A DNA stretch of 46,824 nt from Afipia sp. (GCA_017474385.1 JAFVHU010000160.1:1-46824), one strand, 5' to 3'. Numbered from the stretch's first letter, positions 9,201 through 17,805 are shown. Notes: generated by a model from the sequence alone, not told the origin. Made by a program: numbers and translations.

Positions 9201-9781
9201 ACCGCGAGCATCAGGCCATGCTGATGTTCGGTGGCGTCGGTCTGACGCGTTCCGAACAGCACCGCGAAAGCGGCGAGCGTAATGGTGACGATGAAGGCGA
9301 TGTCGCCGATATAGGGGATGCTGGAGACGTCCTGATCCTGATTGAGGATTGTTTCCAGTGATGATGCGACGGCCTTCAATTGCAGCGCGATGTAGGGCAC
9401 CGAGCCGATGATGGCGATGCCGGCGGCGGTCGCGGCGACAGCCTGGCTCTTGCCGTAACGCGCGGCGATGAAGTCGGCGATCGAGGTGATGTTCTGCGAT
9501 TTCGCCAGTTGAATGACGCGCATCAGCAGCGGCGTGCAGAACGCGATCATCAGGATCGGGCCGACATAGATCGCGAGAAACTCGACGCTGGTCCGGGTCG
9601 CGAGGCCTACCGAGCCGAAGAACGTCCAGGACGTGCAGTAGATCGCAAGCGACAGCGGATAGATGATGGTGCCGAGGCGGCCGCGCTGAACCTGCGTCAG
9701 CCGCTCGCCGTAGCTTGCGACAACGAACAGCAGGCCGATGTAGCCGAAGGCGGCTGCGATCACGCCCCAGTCATGCAGCAT
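6272..9781 (-). CDS. Hybrid sensor histidine kinase with an N-terminal sodium/solute symporter (SSS) domain, CrbS-like
   Basis: Encodes 1169 residues from MLHDWGVIAAAFGYIG; an upstream extension would run through a repeat element and is rejected. Residues about 1-520 form a 12- to 13-helix SSS (SLC5-like) domain. A PAS-like segment follows at about 650-760, then a coiled coil. The HisKA box is AAASHDILQPLNAARLY (H812) and the HATPase has NLISNAIKYTP, DTGLGIP and GLGLGLSIV. The C-terminal receiver carries D1095 (LLVDYHLDRGNG) and a KP motif. This order and H-box match CrbS and NahK-type kinases. The symporter part may sense or transport a carboxylate in the inner membrane. Divergent from the FixJ-like regulator at 10006, and downstream of the ErbR/CrbR-like regulator. 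Confidence 0.9.
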   Translation of the reverse strand: MLHDWGVIAAAFGYIGLLFVVASYGERLTQVQRGRLGTIIYPLSLAIYCTSWTFFGSVGLATRTSVEFLAIYVGPILMIAFCTPLLMRVIQLAKSQNITSIADFIAARYGKSQAVAATAAGIAIIGSVPYIALQLKAVASSLETILNQDQDVSSIPYIGDIAFIVTITLAAFAVLFGTRQTDATEHQHGLMLAVATESLVKLVAFIAAGVFVTFVMFGPSDLWDRAMKTPEAVRAIETAPSIGNFAAMTLLSFLAIMLLPRQFHVSVVENSTEAEVRRARWLFPLYLVAINLFVIPIAIAGLVTFPFGASDSDMYVLALPIQAGATWLSVVVFIGGLSAATAMVIVECVALAIMVSNDIVVPLVLKRRPAAQAGKANFGGFLLKVRRVAIFAIMAMAYLYYHALGNAQLAAIGLLSFAAVAQLAPAFFGGLFWRRATARGAMGGMMIGFAVWAYTLFLPSFADVDPRGVIWLKEGLFGIAALRPRALLGTEMAPLIHGVFWSLSLNLLTYIVLSLLRQPTSIERVQADLFVPNELAPIAPNFRRWRTTVTVQDLLTTVAQYFGPERAQQSFETFAASHHVNIDRAAPADFRLLRHAEHLIASSIGAASSRLVLSLLLRKRAVSAKAALKLLDDAHTALHFNREMLQTALNHVRQGIAVFNPELQLITSNQQFGEILDLPAQYSQIGIPLVEILEFIGSNGQDENADPVMLQRRLAAYTTEGEPYLERLTDRNMVVEVRANRMPGGALVITFSDITPSFEAAEALERANATLEKRVRERTEELTRLNSELARAKSTAEEANISKTRFLAAASHDILQPLNAARLYVTSLVERQDGGEDARLVGNIDDSLEAIEEILGALLDISRLDSGAMTPSISSFRMSDLMRSLEVEFTPIAKARKLKLTFVPSSLAVSSDRVLLRRLLQNLISNAIKYTPKGRVLVGCRRRGKSLEIGIYDTGLGIPIPKRAEIFKEFHRLDQGARIARGLGLGLSIVERLARVLNHRIVVDSNRSGGSRFSVTMPIAKTVTHTATVAGANIPSKAPMSGTLIVCIENDRAILDGMKTLLTGWDAKVIAAVDPVTAAEAIAATNERVTGLLVDYHLDRGNGIAAIRDIRQRFGDGIPAILITADRSPHVRDAAREDGIVVLNKPVKPAALRALLAQWRAQQVVAAAE

Positions 9782-9803
9782 CGAAGCGATCCCTGACGTT
9801 AGG

Positions 9804-9849
9804 GCCTGATCCTCTCCGAAAACCGGTTCCCACTTTTCGGGATCATGCC
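9804..9849. repeat. About 46-bp palindromic interspersed repeat, copy 1
   Basis: This stretch matches in inverted orientation the element at 24103-24149: both contain CCGAAAACCGG(T/C)T, CCACTTTTCGG and end in GATCATGCC. The outer ends are imperfect inverted repeats of GATCATGC. Similar elements are common between genes in Bradyrhizobium relatives (my recollection). Here it lies just upstream of the hybrid kinase start, in the divergent promoter region shared with the gene at 10006. Confidence 0.75.
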
Positions 9850-10005
9850 TGGCAACGCCCGGTGCGACCTTAACCCGGTCCGCTGTCACACGCACCCGGA
9901 GTGAGACGCCGTCCGCTGAGCGGACAAAAATATTGGCACATCAGGCCGAATCAGGTACTACCCGTAATGGTTGTATTGCCAATGTAACGCACCAAGGGGC
10001 GGGTC

Positions 10006-10659
10006 ATGGGCCAGATGCTACCTATCCGGGATGCTCCGATCGCCATCATCGACGACGATCCATCGGTTCGTGACGCGCTATCGCTGCTGCTGAAAATCGA
10101 GGGCTTTGCCCCGGAGGCGTTCGCAGACGGAGAGTCGTTCCTCGATTGGCTGCAATCGTCCGGACCGGCTTGCGTCATCCTCGATCTTCAGCTTCCGGGC
10201 CGTTCCGGCCTCGCGGTGCTGAGGCAGCTTGCCGACATCCATTTTGCGCCACCGGTCTTTGTGATCTCCGGTCAGTCCGACGTCGCGATGGCGGTGGAAG
10301 CCATGAAGCTCGGGGCGCTGGATTTTCTTGAAAAGCCATTTTCCGCCGGCGCCATGATCGAGCGCGTTCGCGAGGCCGTTCTGTTTTATCGCCAGACTGC
10401 CGCCGGTCACATCGATGGTCTCGCCGATTTTCCGGGGATCGAGCTTCTCACCCGGCGCGAGCGGGACGTGCTGGGGCAGGTCGCCCACGGCGCATCCAAC
10501 AAGGAGGCGGGACGGCGGCTGGGCATCAGCCCGCGTACCATCGAGGTTCATCGCGCGCGTATCATGGATAAACTGGGCGCGCGGAATGCCGCCGACCTGA
10601 TGCGGATCGTGCTATCGAACGCGCCGGCCGCGGCACGGCAGCTCGTCAGAGCCGTCTAA
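10006..10659 (+). CDS. FixJ-family two-component response regulator
   Basis: Encodes 217 residues. The receiver domain has the acidic cluster IIDDDPSVRDAL, phospho-acceptor D60 (CVILDLQLPGRSG), FVISGQSD and K110 in FLEKPF, a clear FixJ-type receiver. The C-terminal LuxR-type helix-turn-helix reads LTRRERDVLGQVAHGASNKE and then ISPRTIEVHRARIMDKL. It should be a transcriptional regulator activated by phosphorylation. The gene is divergent from the SSS-kinase gene, and the two start codons are 224 bases apart, so it may be a second output of that kinase (inference). An alternative start at 10015 would remove three residues. Confidence 0.85.
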   Translation: MGQMLPIRDAPIAIIDDDPSVRDALSLLLKIEGFAPEAFADGESFLDWLQSSGPACVILDLQLPGRSGLAVLRQLADIHFAPPVFVISGQSDVAMAVEAMKLGALDFLEKPFSAGAMIERVREAVLFYRQTAAGHIDGLADFPGIELLTRRERDVLGQVAHGASNKEAGRRLGISPRTIEVHRARIMDKLGARNAADLMRIVLSNAPAAARQLVRAV

Positions 10660-10694
10660 AACCAGAAGGGCGTGGCGAGTTATTCAGCCGCGAT

Positions 10695-11921
10695 TTACTC
10701 AGCAGCCATGGGCTTGGCATGCAGCGGCAGTTCGAGCTGCTCCCAGACCTGAACCAGCGCCTCGGCAAGTCCATCGATCAGCGCGTCGTCATGATACGGC
10801 GACGGCGTGATGCGCAGGCGTTCGGTCCCCTTCGGCACCGTCGGGTAGTTGATCGGCTGAATGTAGATGCCGTGCTGCTCCAGCAAGAGATCGCAGGCCT
10901 TCTTGCAGCGCTCCGGATCGCCCACGAACAGCGGCACGATATGGGTGTCGCTCGACATCACCGGCAGACCGGCGGCGGTGAGAATGGCTTTCACCCGCGC
11001 AGCGCGGTCCTGATGACGCTCGCGCTCCCAGCTCGATGATTTCAGATGCCTGATCGCAGCGGTCGCGGCCGAGCAGATCGCCGGCGGAAGTGCAGTGGTG
11101 AAAATGAAGCCCGGCGCATAGGAGCGGACCGCATCGACCACCTTGGCGCTGCCGGCGATGTAGCCGCCGAGACAGCCGAACGCCTTGGCCAGCGTGCCTT
11201 CCAGAATATCGACCCGGGGCATCACGCCATCGCGCTCGGCGATGCCGCCGCCGCGCGGGCCGTACATGCCGACCGCATGGACCTCGTCGACATAGGTCAT
11301 CGCGCCATAGCGCTCGGCGAGATCGCAGATCTTCGCCAGCGGCGCCACGTCGCCGTCCATCGAGTAAAGGCTTTCGCACACGATCAGCGTCGGGCGGCCC
11401 GGATGGGCGCGCAGCAACTCTTCGAGATGTGCAACGTCGTTGTGGCGGAACACGATGTATTCGGTGCCCGACTGGCGGATGCCCTCGATCATCGAATTAT
11501 GGTTCAACGCGTCCGACAGGATCAGGCAGTTCGGAATCAGCTTCGCCAGAGTCGCGATGCCGGTCTGGTTCGAGACATAGCCCGAGGTGAAAACCAGCGC
11601 CGCTTCCTTGCCGTGCAGATCCGCGAGCTCTTGCTCAAGCTGGATCAGGGAATGGTTGTTGCCCGCGATGTTGCGGGTGCCGCCGGCGCCGGTCCCGGTG
11701 CGGGTGGCGGTCTCGACCATCGCGCCCACCACCTTGGGATGCTGGCCCATGCCGAGATAGTCGTTGGAGCACCACATCACGACGTTGCGCTGGCCCTTGG
11801 GCGAGTGCCACACAGCGTGCGGAAAGCGGCCTGCGATCCTCTCCAGGTCCGCGAACACGCGGTAGCGCCGCTCGTTATGAAGGCGGCCGAGGGCATCGTC
11901 GAAGAACTTGTTGTAATCCAT
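10695..11921 (-). CDS. hemA: 5-aminolevulinate synthase
   Basis: Encodes 408 residues starting [23 protein letters not shown], the standard start of alphaproteobacterial ALAS; a GTG one codon upstream is not needed. The enzyme condenses glycine with succinyl-CoA to give 5-aminolevulinate, the first step of haem synthesis by the Shemin route, using PLP. The PLP lysine is K246 in [13 protein letters not shown]. The motifs [22 protein letters not shown] and [12 protein letters not shown] are also present. An exact FNR/FixK-type box (TTGATCGAGATCAA) lies about 150 bases upstream at 12071-12084, which suggests oxygen-dependent control. Length and motifs are complete. Confidence 0.97.
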   Translation of the reverse strand: MDYNKFFDDALGRLHNERRYRVFADLERIAGRFPHAVWHSPKGQRNVVMWCSNDYLGMGQHPKVVGAMVETATRTGTGAGGTRNIAGNNHSLIQLEQELADLHGKEAALVFTSGYVSNQTGIATLAKLIPNCLILSDALNHNSMIEGIRQSGTEYIVFRHNDVAHLEELLRAHPGRPTLIVCESLYSMDGDVAPLAKICDLAERYGAMTYVDEVHAVGMYGPRGGGIAERDGVMPRVDILEGTLAKAFGCLGGYIAGSAKVVDAVRSYAPGFIFTTALPPAICSAATAAIRHLKSSSWERERHQDRAARVKAILTAAGLPVMSSDTHIVPLFVGDPERCKKACDLLLEQHGIYIQPINYPTVPKGTERLRITPSPYHDDALIDGLAEALVQVWEQLELPLHAKPMAAE

Positions 11922-12070
11922 CACAAAAACCCTGGATGGGGACCCGGATTACGGCAGCCGGCCCAAGGATTTACCGAGGGGTCTTCTGTCGCGCGCAGGG
12001 TCTTTTTAGAGCTTTTCCAGGTTTAATGTCGAGGCCGTTTTCGCCGGTCATCTATGCGGCTGGCGAGGAG

Positions 12071-12084
12071 TTGATCGAGATCAA
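12071..12084. promoter_or_regulatory. FNR/FixK-type binding site upstream of hemA
   Basis: TTGATCGAGATCAA is a perfect match to the FNR consensus TTGAT-N4-ATCAA and also fits the FixK2 pattern TTGA-N6-TCAA. It lies 150 bases upstream of the hemA start on the minus strand and just past the stop of the neighbouring metallo-hydrolase gene. Oxygen-responsive Crp/Fnr factors control hemA in several alphaproteobacteria, which supports a functional role. The exact distance to a transcription start is not visible. Confidence 0.7.
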
Positions 12085-12113
12085 TCCAGCCAATCCGCAT
12101 GCCGGTACCGAGA

Positions 12114-13178
12114 TCAGGTCGCGGTGAAGCGCAGCACGCCATCCGCGCCGACATTGGATTTCAGACGGTCGTGCGCCAGCATGTGATTGACATGCGCGAT
12201 CAGTTCGCCGGCGGCGAAGCCGGTCTGATGGGCGTCGAGAACATGCTTGTGGAACACCACCGGCACAAGCTCCGCCGAAGTCTTCGGCGACGTGCGGCAG
12301 GCATTGGCGATCAACTGGCAGCGCTCTTCGTGATGATCGGCAAGCTGCTTGATGCGGGTCTTCACGCCGTAGAACGGCACGCCGTGTCCCGGCAGCACCA
12401 GCACATCGTCCGGCAACAGGCCGTTCAGTTCAGATAGCGACGTGAGATATTCCCCGAGCGAATTCGCCTCGGGCTCGACCGCCCAGACGCTGACATTCGG
12501 CGAGATCTTGCTCAGCACCTGATCCGCCGACAGGAAGATGTTGTCAGCCGCGCAATACAGCATCACCTGATCGAGCGCATGACCGCCGCCGGTGATGACC
12601 TTGAACTTTCGCGACCCGATCGCGATGTCGTCGCCCTTCGACAGGCGGCTGTAGGAGGCCGGAAGTATCGACACGCGCGCGAGGTAGTCCATGCCTCGCC
12701 CGAGCAGCGCTTCGGTGATCTCTTCGTTCATGCCGTGGCGCCGGAAGAAAAGACGTTGCGCCATCTTGCGCTCCGGCGAACCGCGATGCTGATGATACGC
12801 GGCTTGCAGGTATTCGACCTGCGACATGTGGAGCGGACAATTGAAACGCTCGACGATCCATCCCGCGAGACCGACATGATCGGGATGCGCGTGGGTGACG
12901 ATCAGCTTCGTGATCTTGAAGCCCTTGAGCGGCCCTTGAAACAGCGTCGTCCATGCGGCGATGGTGGCTTCGTTGCCGATGCCGGTGTCGACCATCGCCC
13001 AGCCGTCGCCGTCAGCGAGCAGATAGATGTTCACATGGTTGAGACGGAACGGCAGCGTCAGCCGGACCCACATCAACCCGGGCGCGACCTCGATTGCCTC
13101 GTCCGGCTTCGGCGGGGTCTCGAAGGGATAGCGCAGGCCATCGGCGGCTGCGGGCAAGGTGGCGGTCCTGGTGTGCAT
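12114..13178 (-). CDS. Metallo-beta-lactamase fold hydrolase
   Basis: Encodes 354 residues. The zinc-binding motif THAHPDH gives H96, H98, D100 and H101. Further metal ligands are GGGHALDQVMLYC (His), SADQVL (Asp) and LPGHGVPFYG (His), so the active site is complete. The extra C-terminal region with a winged-helix-like segment (HVLDAHQTGFAAGELIAHVNHML) resembles the LACTB2/hydrolase subgroup that acts on thioesters or nucleic acids. The substrate is not predictable. It lies between bioB and hemA on the same strand, with the twin-hairpin repeat copy A in the 315-base gap on its upstream side. Confidence 0.85.
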   Translation of the reverse strand: MHTRTATLPAAADGLRYPFETPPKPDEAIEVAPGLMWVRLTLPFRLNHVNIYLLADGDGWAMVDTGIGNEATIAAWTTLFQGPLKGFKITKLIVTHAHPDHVGLAGWIVERFNCPLHMSQVEYLQAAYHQHRGSPERKMAQRLFFRRHGMNEEITEALLGRGMDYLARVSILPASYSRLSKGDDIAIGSRKFKVITGGGHALDQVMLYCAADNIFLSADQVLSKISPNVSVWAVEPEANSLGEYLTSLSELNGLLPDDVLVLPGHGVPFYGVKTRIKQLADHHEERCQLIANACRTSPKTSAELVPVVFHKHVLDAHQTGFAAGELIAHVNHMLAHDRLKSNVGADGVLRFTAT

Positions 13179-13232
13179 CGTCTCGCAATCGTGTTTTTCA
13201 AGGTCCGGCTTAACGCGGCAATCGGTGCCGCG

Positions 13233-13395
13233 CTAGTGTCCCGTATCCGACGTTCGCCTCACTTTGCAGCGTCTTCCGAGCGAACGTCGGATACGAAAGG
13301 ACACTAGCAAACTATAGTTCTAGTGATCCTTCGGTTCTGACATTCGTAAAAGGTGCCGCCGAGAAATGATACGAATGTCAGAACCGGATCACTAG
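13233..13395. repeat. Twin-hairpin CTAGTG/CACTAG repeat, copy A
   Basis: Two adjacent hairpins. Hairpin 1 (13233-13307) has ends CTAGTGTCC / GGACACTAG and an inner 14-bp stem GTATCCGACGTTCG / CGAACGTCGGATAC around a 24-base loop. Hairpin 2 (13320-13395) has ends CTAGTGATCC / GGATCACTAG and an inner 15-bp stem GGTTCTGACATTCGT with its exact complement, around a 23-base loop. A 12-base linker CAAACTATAGTT separates them. Copies B and C at 18057 and 24716 share the layout. It fills the gap between bioB and the metallo-hydrolase gene; both are on the minus strand, so it would be transcribed if they are co-transcribed. Confidence 0.9.
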
Positions 13396-13493
13396 TGTTC
13401 CGGCCAGCCAAAACTCACGTTTTACGAGGCGCGCCGGCATGGTTGCCATGCAGGCAGCCATGCCTTGGTGCTTCCTTGGCGTTTCAAACAGCG

Positions 13494-14579
13494 TCAGGAA
13501 GCGGCTGCGCCGGACACCGTGGCTGCGGCTGGCGTTGCGTCCACATGTGTGTGGTTGTGCGGCTTCGCGTCGTCGAGCTTCGACTTGATGCCGAGGCGAT
13601 CGAGCAGATCGGCGTCGCGCACGGTCTGCGGGTTCTTCGTGGTCAGCAGCACGTCGCCGATGAAGATCGAATTTGCACCGGCCACGAAGCACAGCGCCTG
13701 CAATTCGTCGGTCATGTACTGGCGGCCAGCCGACAGGCGAACGACGCTGCGCGGCATCATGATGCGCGCGACCGCGATCATGCGCACCAGCGCGATCGGA
13801 TCGGGACGCTCGGCGGTGTCGTTGACCGGCACGCCCTTGACCTCGTTCCACATGTTGATCGGAACGCTCTCCGGATGCTCGGGAAGGTTCGCCAGCAGCG
13901 CCAGCATGCCGAGACGGTCATCGACCTGCTCGCCCATGCCGATGATGCCGCCGCAGCAGACCTTGAGGCCGGCTTCGCGTGCAGATGCCAGCGTGTCGAT
14001 GCGATCCTGCATCGTGCGCGTGGTGATGATCTTGCCGTAGAACTCCGGCGAGGTGTCGACATTGTGATTGTAGAAGTCGAGGCCGGCTTCCTGAAGGCGC
14101 TTCGCCTGTGCATCGGTCAGCATGCCGAGCGTGACGCAGGTCTCCATGCCGAGATCCTTCACGGCGCTGACCATGTCGCAGACCTTGTCGAGATCCTTGT
14201 CTTTCGGGTTGCGCCACGCCGCCGCCATGCAGAAGCGTTCTGCGCCGGCTTCCTTGGCGCGCTTCGCCGTGGCCACGACATCGTCGTGATCCATCAGCTT
14301 CGACGCCTTGAGGCCGGTGTCGTACTTGGCGCTCTGCGAGCAGTAACCGCAGTCCTCCGGACAGCCGCCGGTCTTGATGCTGAGCAGGCTCGCGGTCTCG
14401 ACGTGATTGGGATCGAAGTTGCGGCGGTGAATGCTCTGCGCCTGGAAGATCAGATCCGCAAAGGGGAGATCGTACAGCGCCTGCGCTTCCGCGCGGGTCC
14501 AGTCGTTGCGCGGCTCGATCAGCGCATCGCGCCCGACCGACATCCCGCCCTTCACATCCGAACCCGGCACTATGCTCAT
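13494..14579 (-). CDS. bioB: Biotin synthase
   Basis: Encodes 361 residues. The start ATG has AAGGGG seven bases upstream. The radical-SAM cluster motif [13 protein letters not shown] supplies C73, C77 and C80. Other BioB motifs are present: [44 protein letters not shown] and RLSAGRQ with the arginine that binds the [2Fe-2S] cluster. The enzyme inserts sulfur into dethiobiotin as the last step of biotin synthesis. The C-terminus has an extra alanine/histidine-rich tail beyond the core. No other bio genes lie next to it, and I found no BioR-like palindrome in the 185 bases upstream. Confidence 0.97.
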   Translation of the reverse strand: MSIVPGSDVKGGMSVGRDALIEPRNDWTRAEAQALYDLPFADLIFQAQSIHRRNFDPNHVETASLLSIKTGGCPEDCGYCSQSAKYDTGLKASKLMDHDDVVATAKRAKEAGAERFCMAAAWRNPKDKDLDKVCDMVSAVKDLGMETCVTLGMLTDAQAKRLQEAGLDFYNHNVDTSPEFYGKIITTRTMQDRIDTLASAREAGLKVCCGGIIGMGEQVDDRLGMLALLANLPEHPESVPINMWNEVKGVPVNDTAERPDPIALVRMIAVARIMMPRSVVRLSAGRQYMTDELQALCFVAGANSIFIGDVLLTTKNPQTVRDADLLDRLGIKSKLDDAKPHNHTHVDATPAAATVSGAAAS

Positions 14580-14688
14580 GCGCTAACCCCTTGCGTGCGA
14601 AACCTAAAGTCTCGTTCTGGCGGACAGCACGAGATGCTCTGAGGCAACCCGCTTCTTCCATGTCCTGAGAGGTTACCAAGGATCATGA

Positions 14689-14714
14689 GGGCCCAGAAGA
14701 GTCAATCTGGGCCC
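14689..14714 (-). terminator. Hairpin after the chemoreceptor gene, possible terminator
   Basis: A 9-bp perfect stem (GGGCCCAGA / TCTGGGCCC) with an 8-base loop starts about 50 bases past the stop of the chemoreceptor gene on the minus strand and lies upstream of bioB. It has no clear U run, so termination is uncertain. It may instead be a structural boundary element. Confidence 0.5.
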
Positions 14715-14764
14715 CGGCCGCCGGGCGAACCAGCTATGCCTCACGGCATAGCGCATAAACGCAA

Positions 14765-16909
14765 TTATGCAGCCCGGATGTTGAGCAGGAAGGCGTCAAC
14801 TTCAGCGCGCAGCGTATCGGCTTCGTGGCGAAGTTCGTTCGATGCATTCAGCACTTCGCCGGCTGCGGTTCCAGCCTCGCTCGAGGCACGGCTCACGCCG
14901 ACGATGTTGCTCGAGACTTCCTGGGTGCCGCTTGCGGCGTGCTGGATGTTGCGCGCGATCTCGCGGGTCGCCGCACCCTGTTCCTCGACGGCCGCGGCGA
15001 TGGCGGTGGTGACCTCGTTGATCTCGCCGATGGTGGAGCCGATGTTGCGGATGGCGCTGACCGCCGATGCCGTGACGTTCTGCATGCTCGCGATCTGGGT
15101 GCGGATTTCGTCGGTCGCCTTCGCGGTCTGCTCGGCGAGGCTTTTCACTTCCGATGCCACGACCGCGAAACCGCGCCCGGCTTCGCCGGCACGCGCGGCC
15201 TCGATGGTGGCATTGAGCGCGAGCAGGTTGGTTTGCGACGCGATCTCCTGAATCAGATCGACGACGCTGCTGATGCGGTTGGCGTTGTCGGCAAGACCCT
15301 GCATGGTCGTGTCGGTCTTGCCGGCTTCGGTGACGGCGTTGGCGGCGATCTTGGTCGAACTCGTGACCTGACGGCTGATCTCCTGGATCGACGATGACAA
15401 TTCCTCGGTACCGGCGGAGACCGTCTGCACGTTGACCGAAGTTTCTTCGGCAGCCGACGCGACGGTGTTCACCAGCGCGCTGGAATGTTCGGCGGATGTT
15501 GACATGCTCTCCGCCGTCGCTTGCATCACATTGGCGGAGGTCATCAGGCTGTCGAGCGCGGTGCGGACCTTGTCCTCGAAGCTGACGATCTGCTTTTCGA
15601 TGCGCGACGCGCGTTCGGCCTTGGCGAGACGGTCCTGGTCCTGTTCGCTGCTCAGCGTGCGCGAGCGGATCATGCTGTCGCGGAACACTTCCAGCGAGTC
15701 GGCCATGACGGCGATTTCGTCCTGCTGGCGGCCGCGCTTCACTTCGGCATTGAGATCGCCTTCGGACAGGCGGCGCATCACGTCCTGCAGGTTGCCGATG
15801 CGGCCAAGGATGTTGCGGCCGACATAGAGCCAGACGAACAGCGCCGATCCGACCAGCGTGAGCACGCCGAGCGCGAGCATGGTCGTCGTTCCCAGCGTGA
15901 TCGTGTTGTTCGCCCTGGCGGCTGCGGCATCCGTCGCCACCTGCACGTCATCGACCAGCCGCTTGATGCTCATTTCCAGGCCGCGGTTGAGCTTGCCGGT
16001 CTCTTCCAGAATAAGCCGGCCGTAATCGGCGGAATCCAGTTCCTTCTGGCGCAGCTTGAAAAGGCCGTTCTTCTTGTTGCCGAACGCCATCATCTGCGTG
16101 ACGGCGTCCTTCAGCTTGTCGCCGTCGCCGGCATGGCCGAGCGCCTTGAGGGAGATCTCGATGCTGTCGTACGTCACCGAGAATGCATATTCCTGATCGC
16201 TGAGCGTCTCGGCGTTGTTGGCGTTTGCAGCGGCGCTGATGTTGCTCGCGGCGAAATTGACGTCGGCCAGCAGGCTGGCCAGCATATCGACGCCGCGCAT
16301 GGCCTTGATGGCTTCCTTCGGCTCGGCATTCGGATTCACCAGCGCCGAATTGACGGAAGCTTTTGCATCTTCCGCCGCGCTGCTGATGATGTTGACGACG
16401 GCGCTATGGGCGGCGCGGGCGGCCTCGAACTTCTTGTTGTGCTCGGCGGCCAGATCCAGCCGCTCCTTCGCAGCCGCGCGCAGGCTGTTGATGGTGTCGT
16501 CGAGCATTTTGACGTTTTCTTCCAGCGCGGACACGACGCTCGGATCGGCCTTGAGAGTCTTGATCTCCTGAAGCTTCGTCAGCGCCGCGGCCTGAACCTC
16601 TTTCAGGCCCTGGGTGCGGGATTGCAGGGTGCTTTCATCGTCCGAGGCCAGCATCGCGGGACCGCGGGCGGCGAGGCTCTGGCTCAACCCGGACAACTGG
16701 AGACTTGCGCTCAGGCGGGGAATGTTCTGGCTGCTCAGTTCGTTCATCATGCCGCCGAGCTGGCCAAGCAGCAGGCTCGCTCCCGCGCTGATGGCGATCG
16801 CCATGCCGGCGATGACCGCAAAGGCCAGGAAGAGACTCCCCCGGACGCCAAGCTTCAGGCTGGGCAGTTTGAAACGAAACAGATTTCCGACCTTGAACCG
16901 CAAAGCCAT
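14765..16909 (-). CDS. Methyl-accepting chemotaxis protein
   Basis: Encodes 714 residues. A basic N-terminus precedes transmembrane helix 1 (LFLAFAVIAGMAIAISAGASLLLG, about 26-50). A mostly helical periplasmic region of about 290 residues follows, then transmembrane helix 2 (about 345-368, TTMLALGVLTLVGSALFVWLYV), a HAMP domain (IGNLQDVMRRLSEGDLNAEV) and the signalling domain. The conserved hairpin tip is present as EIASQTNLLALNATIEAARAGEAGRGF. There is no CheR-binding pentapeptide at the C-terminus (ends FLLNIRAA). The ligand is unknown. The helical sensor domain is of the four-helix-bundle kind. No che genes are nearby, so it is an orphan receptor. Confidence 0.93.
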   Translation of the reverse strand: MALRFKVGNLFRFKLPSLKLGVRGSLFLAFAVIAGMAIAISAGASLLLGQLGGMMNELSSQNIPRLSASLQLSGLSQSLAARGPAMLASDDESTLQSRTQGLKEVQAAALTKLQEIKTLKADPSVVSALEENVKMLDDTINSLRAAAKERLDLAAEHNKKFEAARAAHSAVVNIISSAAEDAKASVNSALVNPNAEPKEAIKAMRGVDMLASLLADVNFAASNISAAANANNAETLSDQEYAFSVTYDSIEISLKALGHAGDGDKLKDAVTQMMAFGNKKNGLFKLRQKELDSADYGRLILEETGKLNRGLEMSIKRLVDDVQVATDAAAARANNTITLGTTTMLALGVLTLVGSALFVWLYVGRNILGRIGNLQDVMRRLSEGDLNAEVKRGRQQDEIAVMADSLEVFRDSMIRSRTLSSEQDQDRLAKAERASRIEKQIVSFEDKVRTALDSLMTSANVMQATAESMSTSAEHSSALVNTVASAAEETSVNVQTVSAGTEELSSSIQEISRQVTSSTKIAANAVTEAGKTDTTMQGLADNANRISSVVDLIQEIASQTNLLALNATIEAARAGEAGRGFAVVASEVKSLAEQTAKATDEIRTQIASMQNVTASAVSAIRNIGSTIGEINEVTTAIAAAVEEQGAATREIARNIQHAASGTQEVSSNIVGVSRASSEAGTAAGEVLNASNELRHEADTLRAEVDAFLLNIRAA

Positions 16910-17044
16910 AATTACGAATCCCCCGATCCCGTAAAATCACGCGCGGGCGGAGTATCGTGATGCCTGGTTAAAAATTTCGGGAGCTGGGGGCGTTTTCTGC
17001 CAAAAATTTCGTGCAGGGCTGCAATGCGAGGCTTTTGAGAGGGC

Positions 17045-17119
17045 TGGTGCTGCCAGACAGGATTGAACTGTCGACCTCTCCATTACCAATGGAGTGCTCT
17101 ACCACTGAGCTACGGCAGC
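17045..17119 (-). tRNA. tRNA-Thr (anticodon GGT)
   Basis: On the minus strand the sequence starts GCTGCCGTAGCTCAGTGG and folds into a normal cloverleaf. The acceptor stem is GCTGCCG / TGGCAGC (with one G-T pair), and the D-loop contains AGCTCAG. The anticodon stem CTCCA / TGGAG holds the loop TTGGTAA, giving anticodon GGT (Thr). The T-loop is GTTCAATC. Discriminator A is followed by an encoded CCA at 17045-17047. It lies between the chemoreceptor and an NTF2-like gene. Confidence 0.95.
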
Positions 17120-17260
17120 GAACGCCAGACGAGAAAGAGCCAGAACCGTACCAGGTACGTGAATCAGCTGAAAAGCCTCTAAAGGCGCGCGTTCCTTTGC
17201 CATAAGGCAACTGGCGGTGCAAGCACTGAGCGGCCTGTTCTTGGTCCCCGGCAGCGGAAC

Positions 17261-17710
17261 TCAGGCAGATGCCGCCTTGGGAGGCTTGTATTTGGCCAGC
17301 TCCGGGCCGATCCGGGCACCCAGCTGGGTGCTCAATGCCTCCAGGGCCTTGAAGGGCCGGATCATCACCTCGAATTCGATGATTTTTCCGGCGGAATCGA
17401 ATTTCACCAGATCGATGCCATTTAATTGCAGGTCGCCGATATTGGCGCTGAATTCCAGCGCCACATCGTGCGTCCCGGCCACGAAGGTGCGGTGATAGCG
17501 GAAATTCTCGAAAATCTGCACGACCGCGCCGAGGATCAGCACACTGGCGGGGCGTCCCGGAATCGGCAGATGCACGAACGGCGAACGGAACACGGTGGTT
17601 TCCGCAAAAAGCGGCCGCAGCACGTCCTCGCTCTTGGTTTCAACGAAGCGATGCCAGCCCTTGAGTGTCTCCTGCGCTGAAGGCGCAAGCCCCTGTGCGT
17701 CAGCCGTCAT
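17261..17710 (-). CDS. NTF2-like / SnoaL-like small protein
   Basis: Encodes 149 residues from the ATG at 17710, preceded by GGGGAG at a suitable distance; a longer in-frame start at 17794 has no such site. The sequence pattern (TLKGWHRFVETKSEDVLRPL, TVFRSPFVHLP, then alternating strands ending in GIDLVKFDSAGKIIEFEVMIRPFKALEAL) is typical of the cone-shaped NTF2/SnoaL fold with its final beta-sheet. Members include isomerases, hydrolases and ligand carriers, so no reaction can be assigned. It is divergent from the small gene at 17806. Confidence 0.75.
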   Translation of the reverse strand: MTADAQGLAPSAQETLKGWHRFVETKSEDVLRPLFAETTVFRSPFVHLPIPGRPASVLILGAVVQIFENFRYHRTFVAGTHDVALEFSANIGDLQLNGIDLVKFDSAGKIIEFEVMIRPFKALEALSTQLGARIGPELAKYKPPKAASA

Positions 17711-17805
17711 CACATTCTCCCCGTCACATTGCCTGCCGGATTCGATATAAAATAGTTCTTCACACCGGCGATACCCGGTCAAGGAAACCTGCAAGCAGGC
17801 CTGTC

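Noticed and set aside
13353-14642. A 429-codon plus-strand frame
   Set aside because: It is antisense to bioB, whose radical-SAM motif is unambiguous.
14580-14764. A possible riboswitch or BioR operator upstream of bioB
   Set aside because: The region contains a hairpin and a GGTAACC palindrome, but I see neither a known riboswitch core nor the TTAT-N2-ATAA type BioR box.
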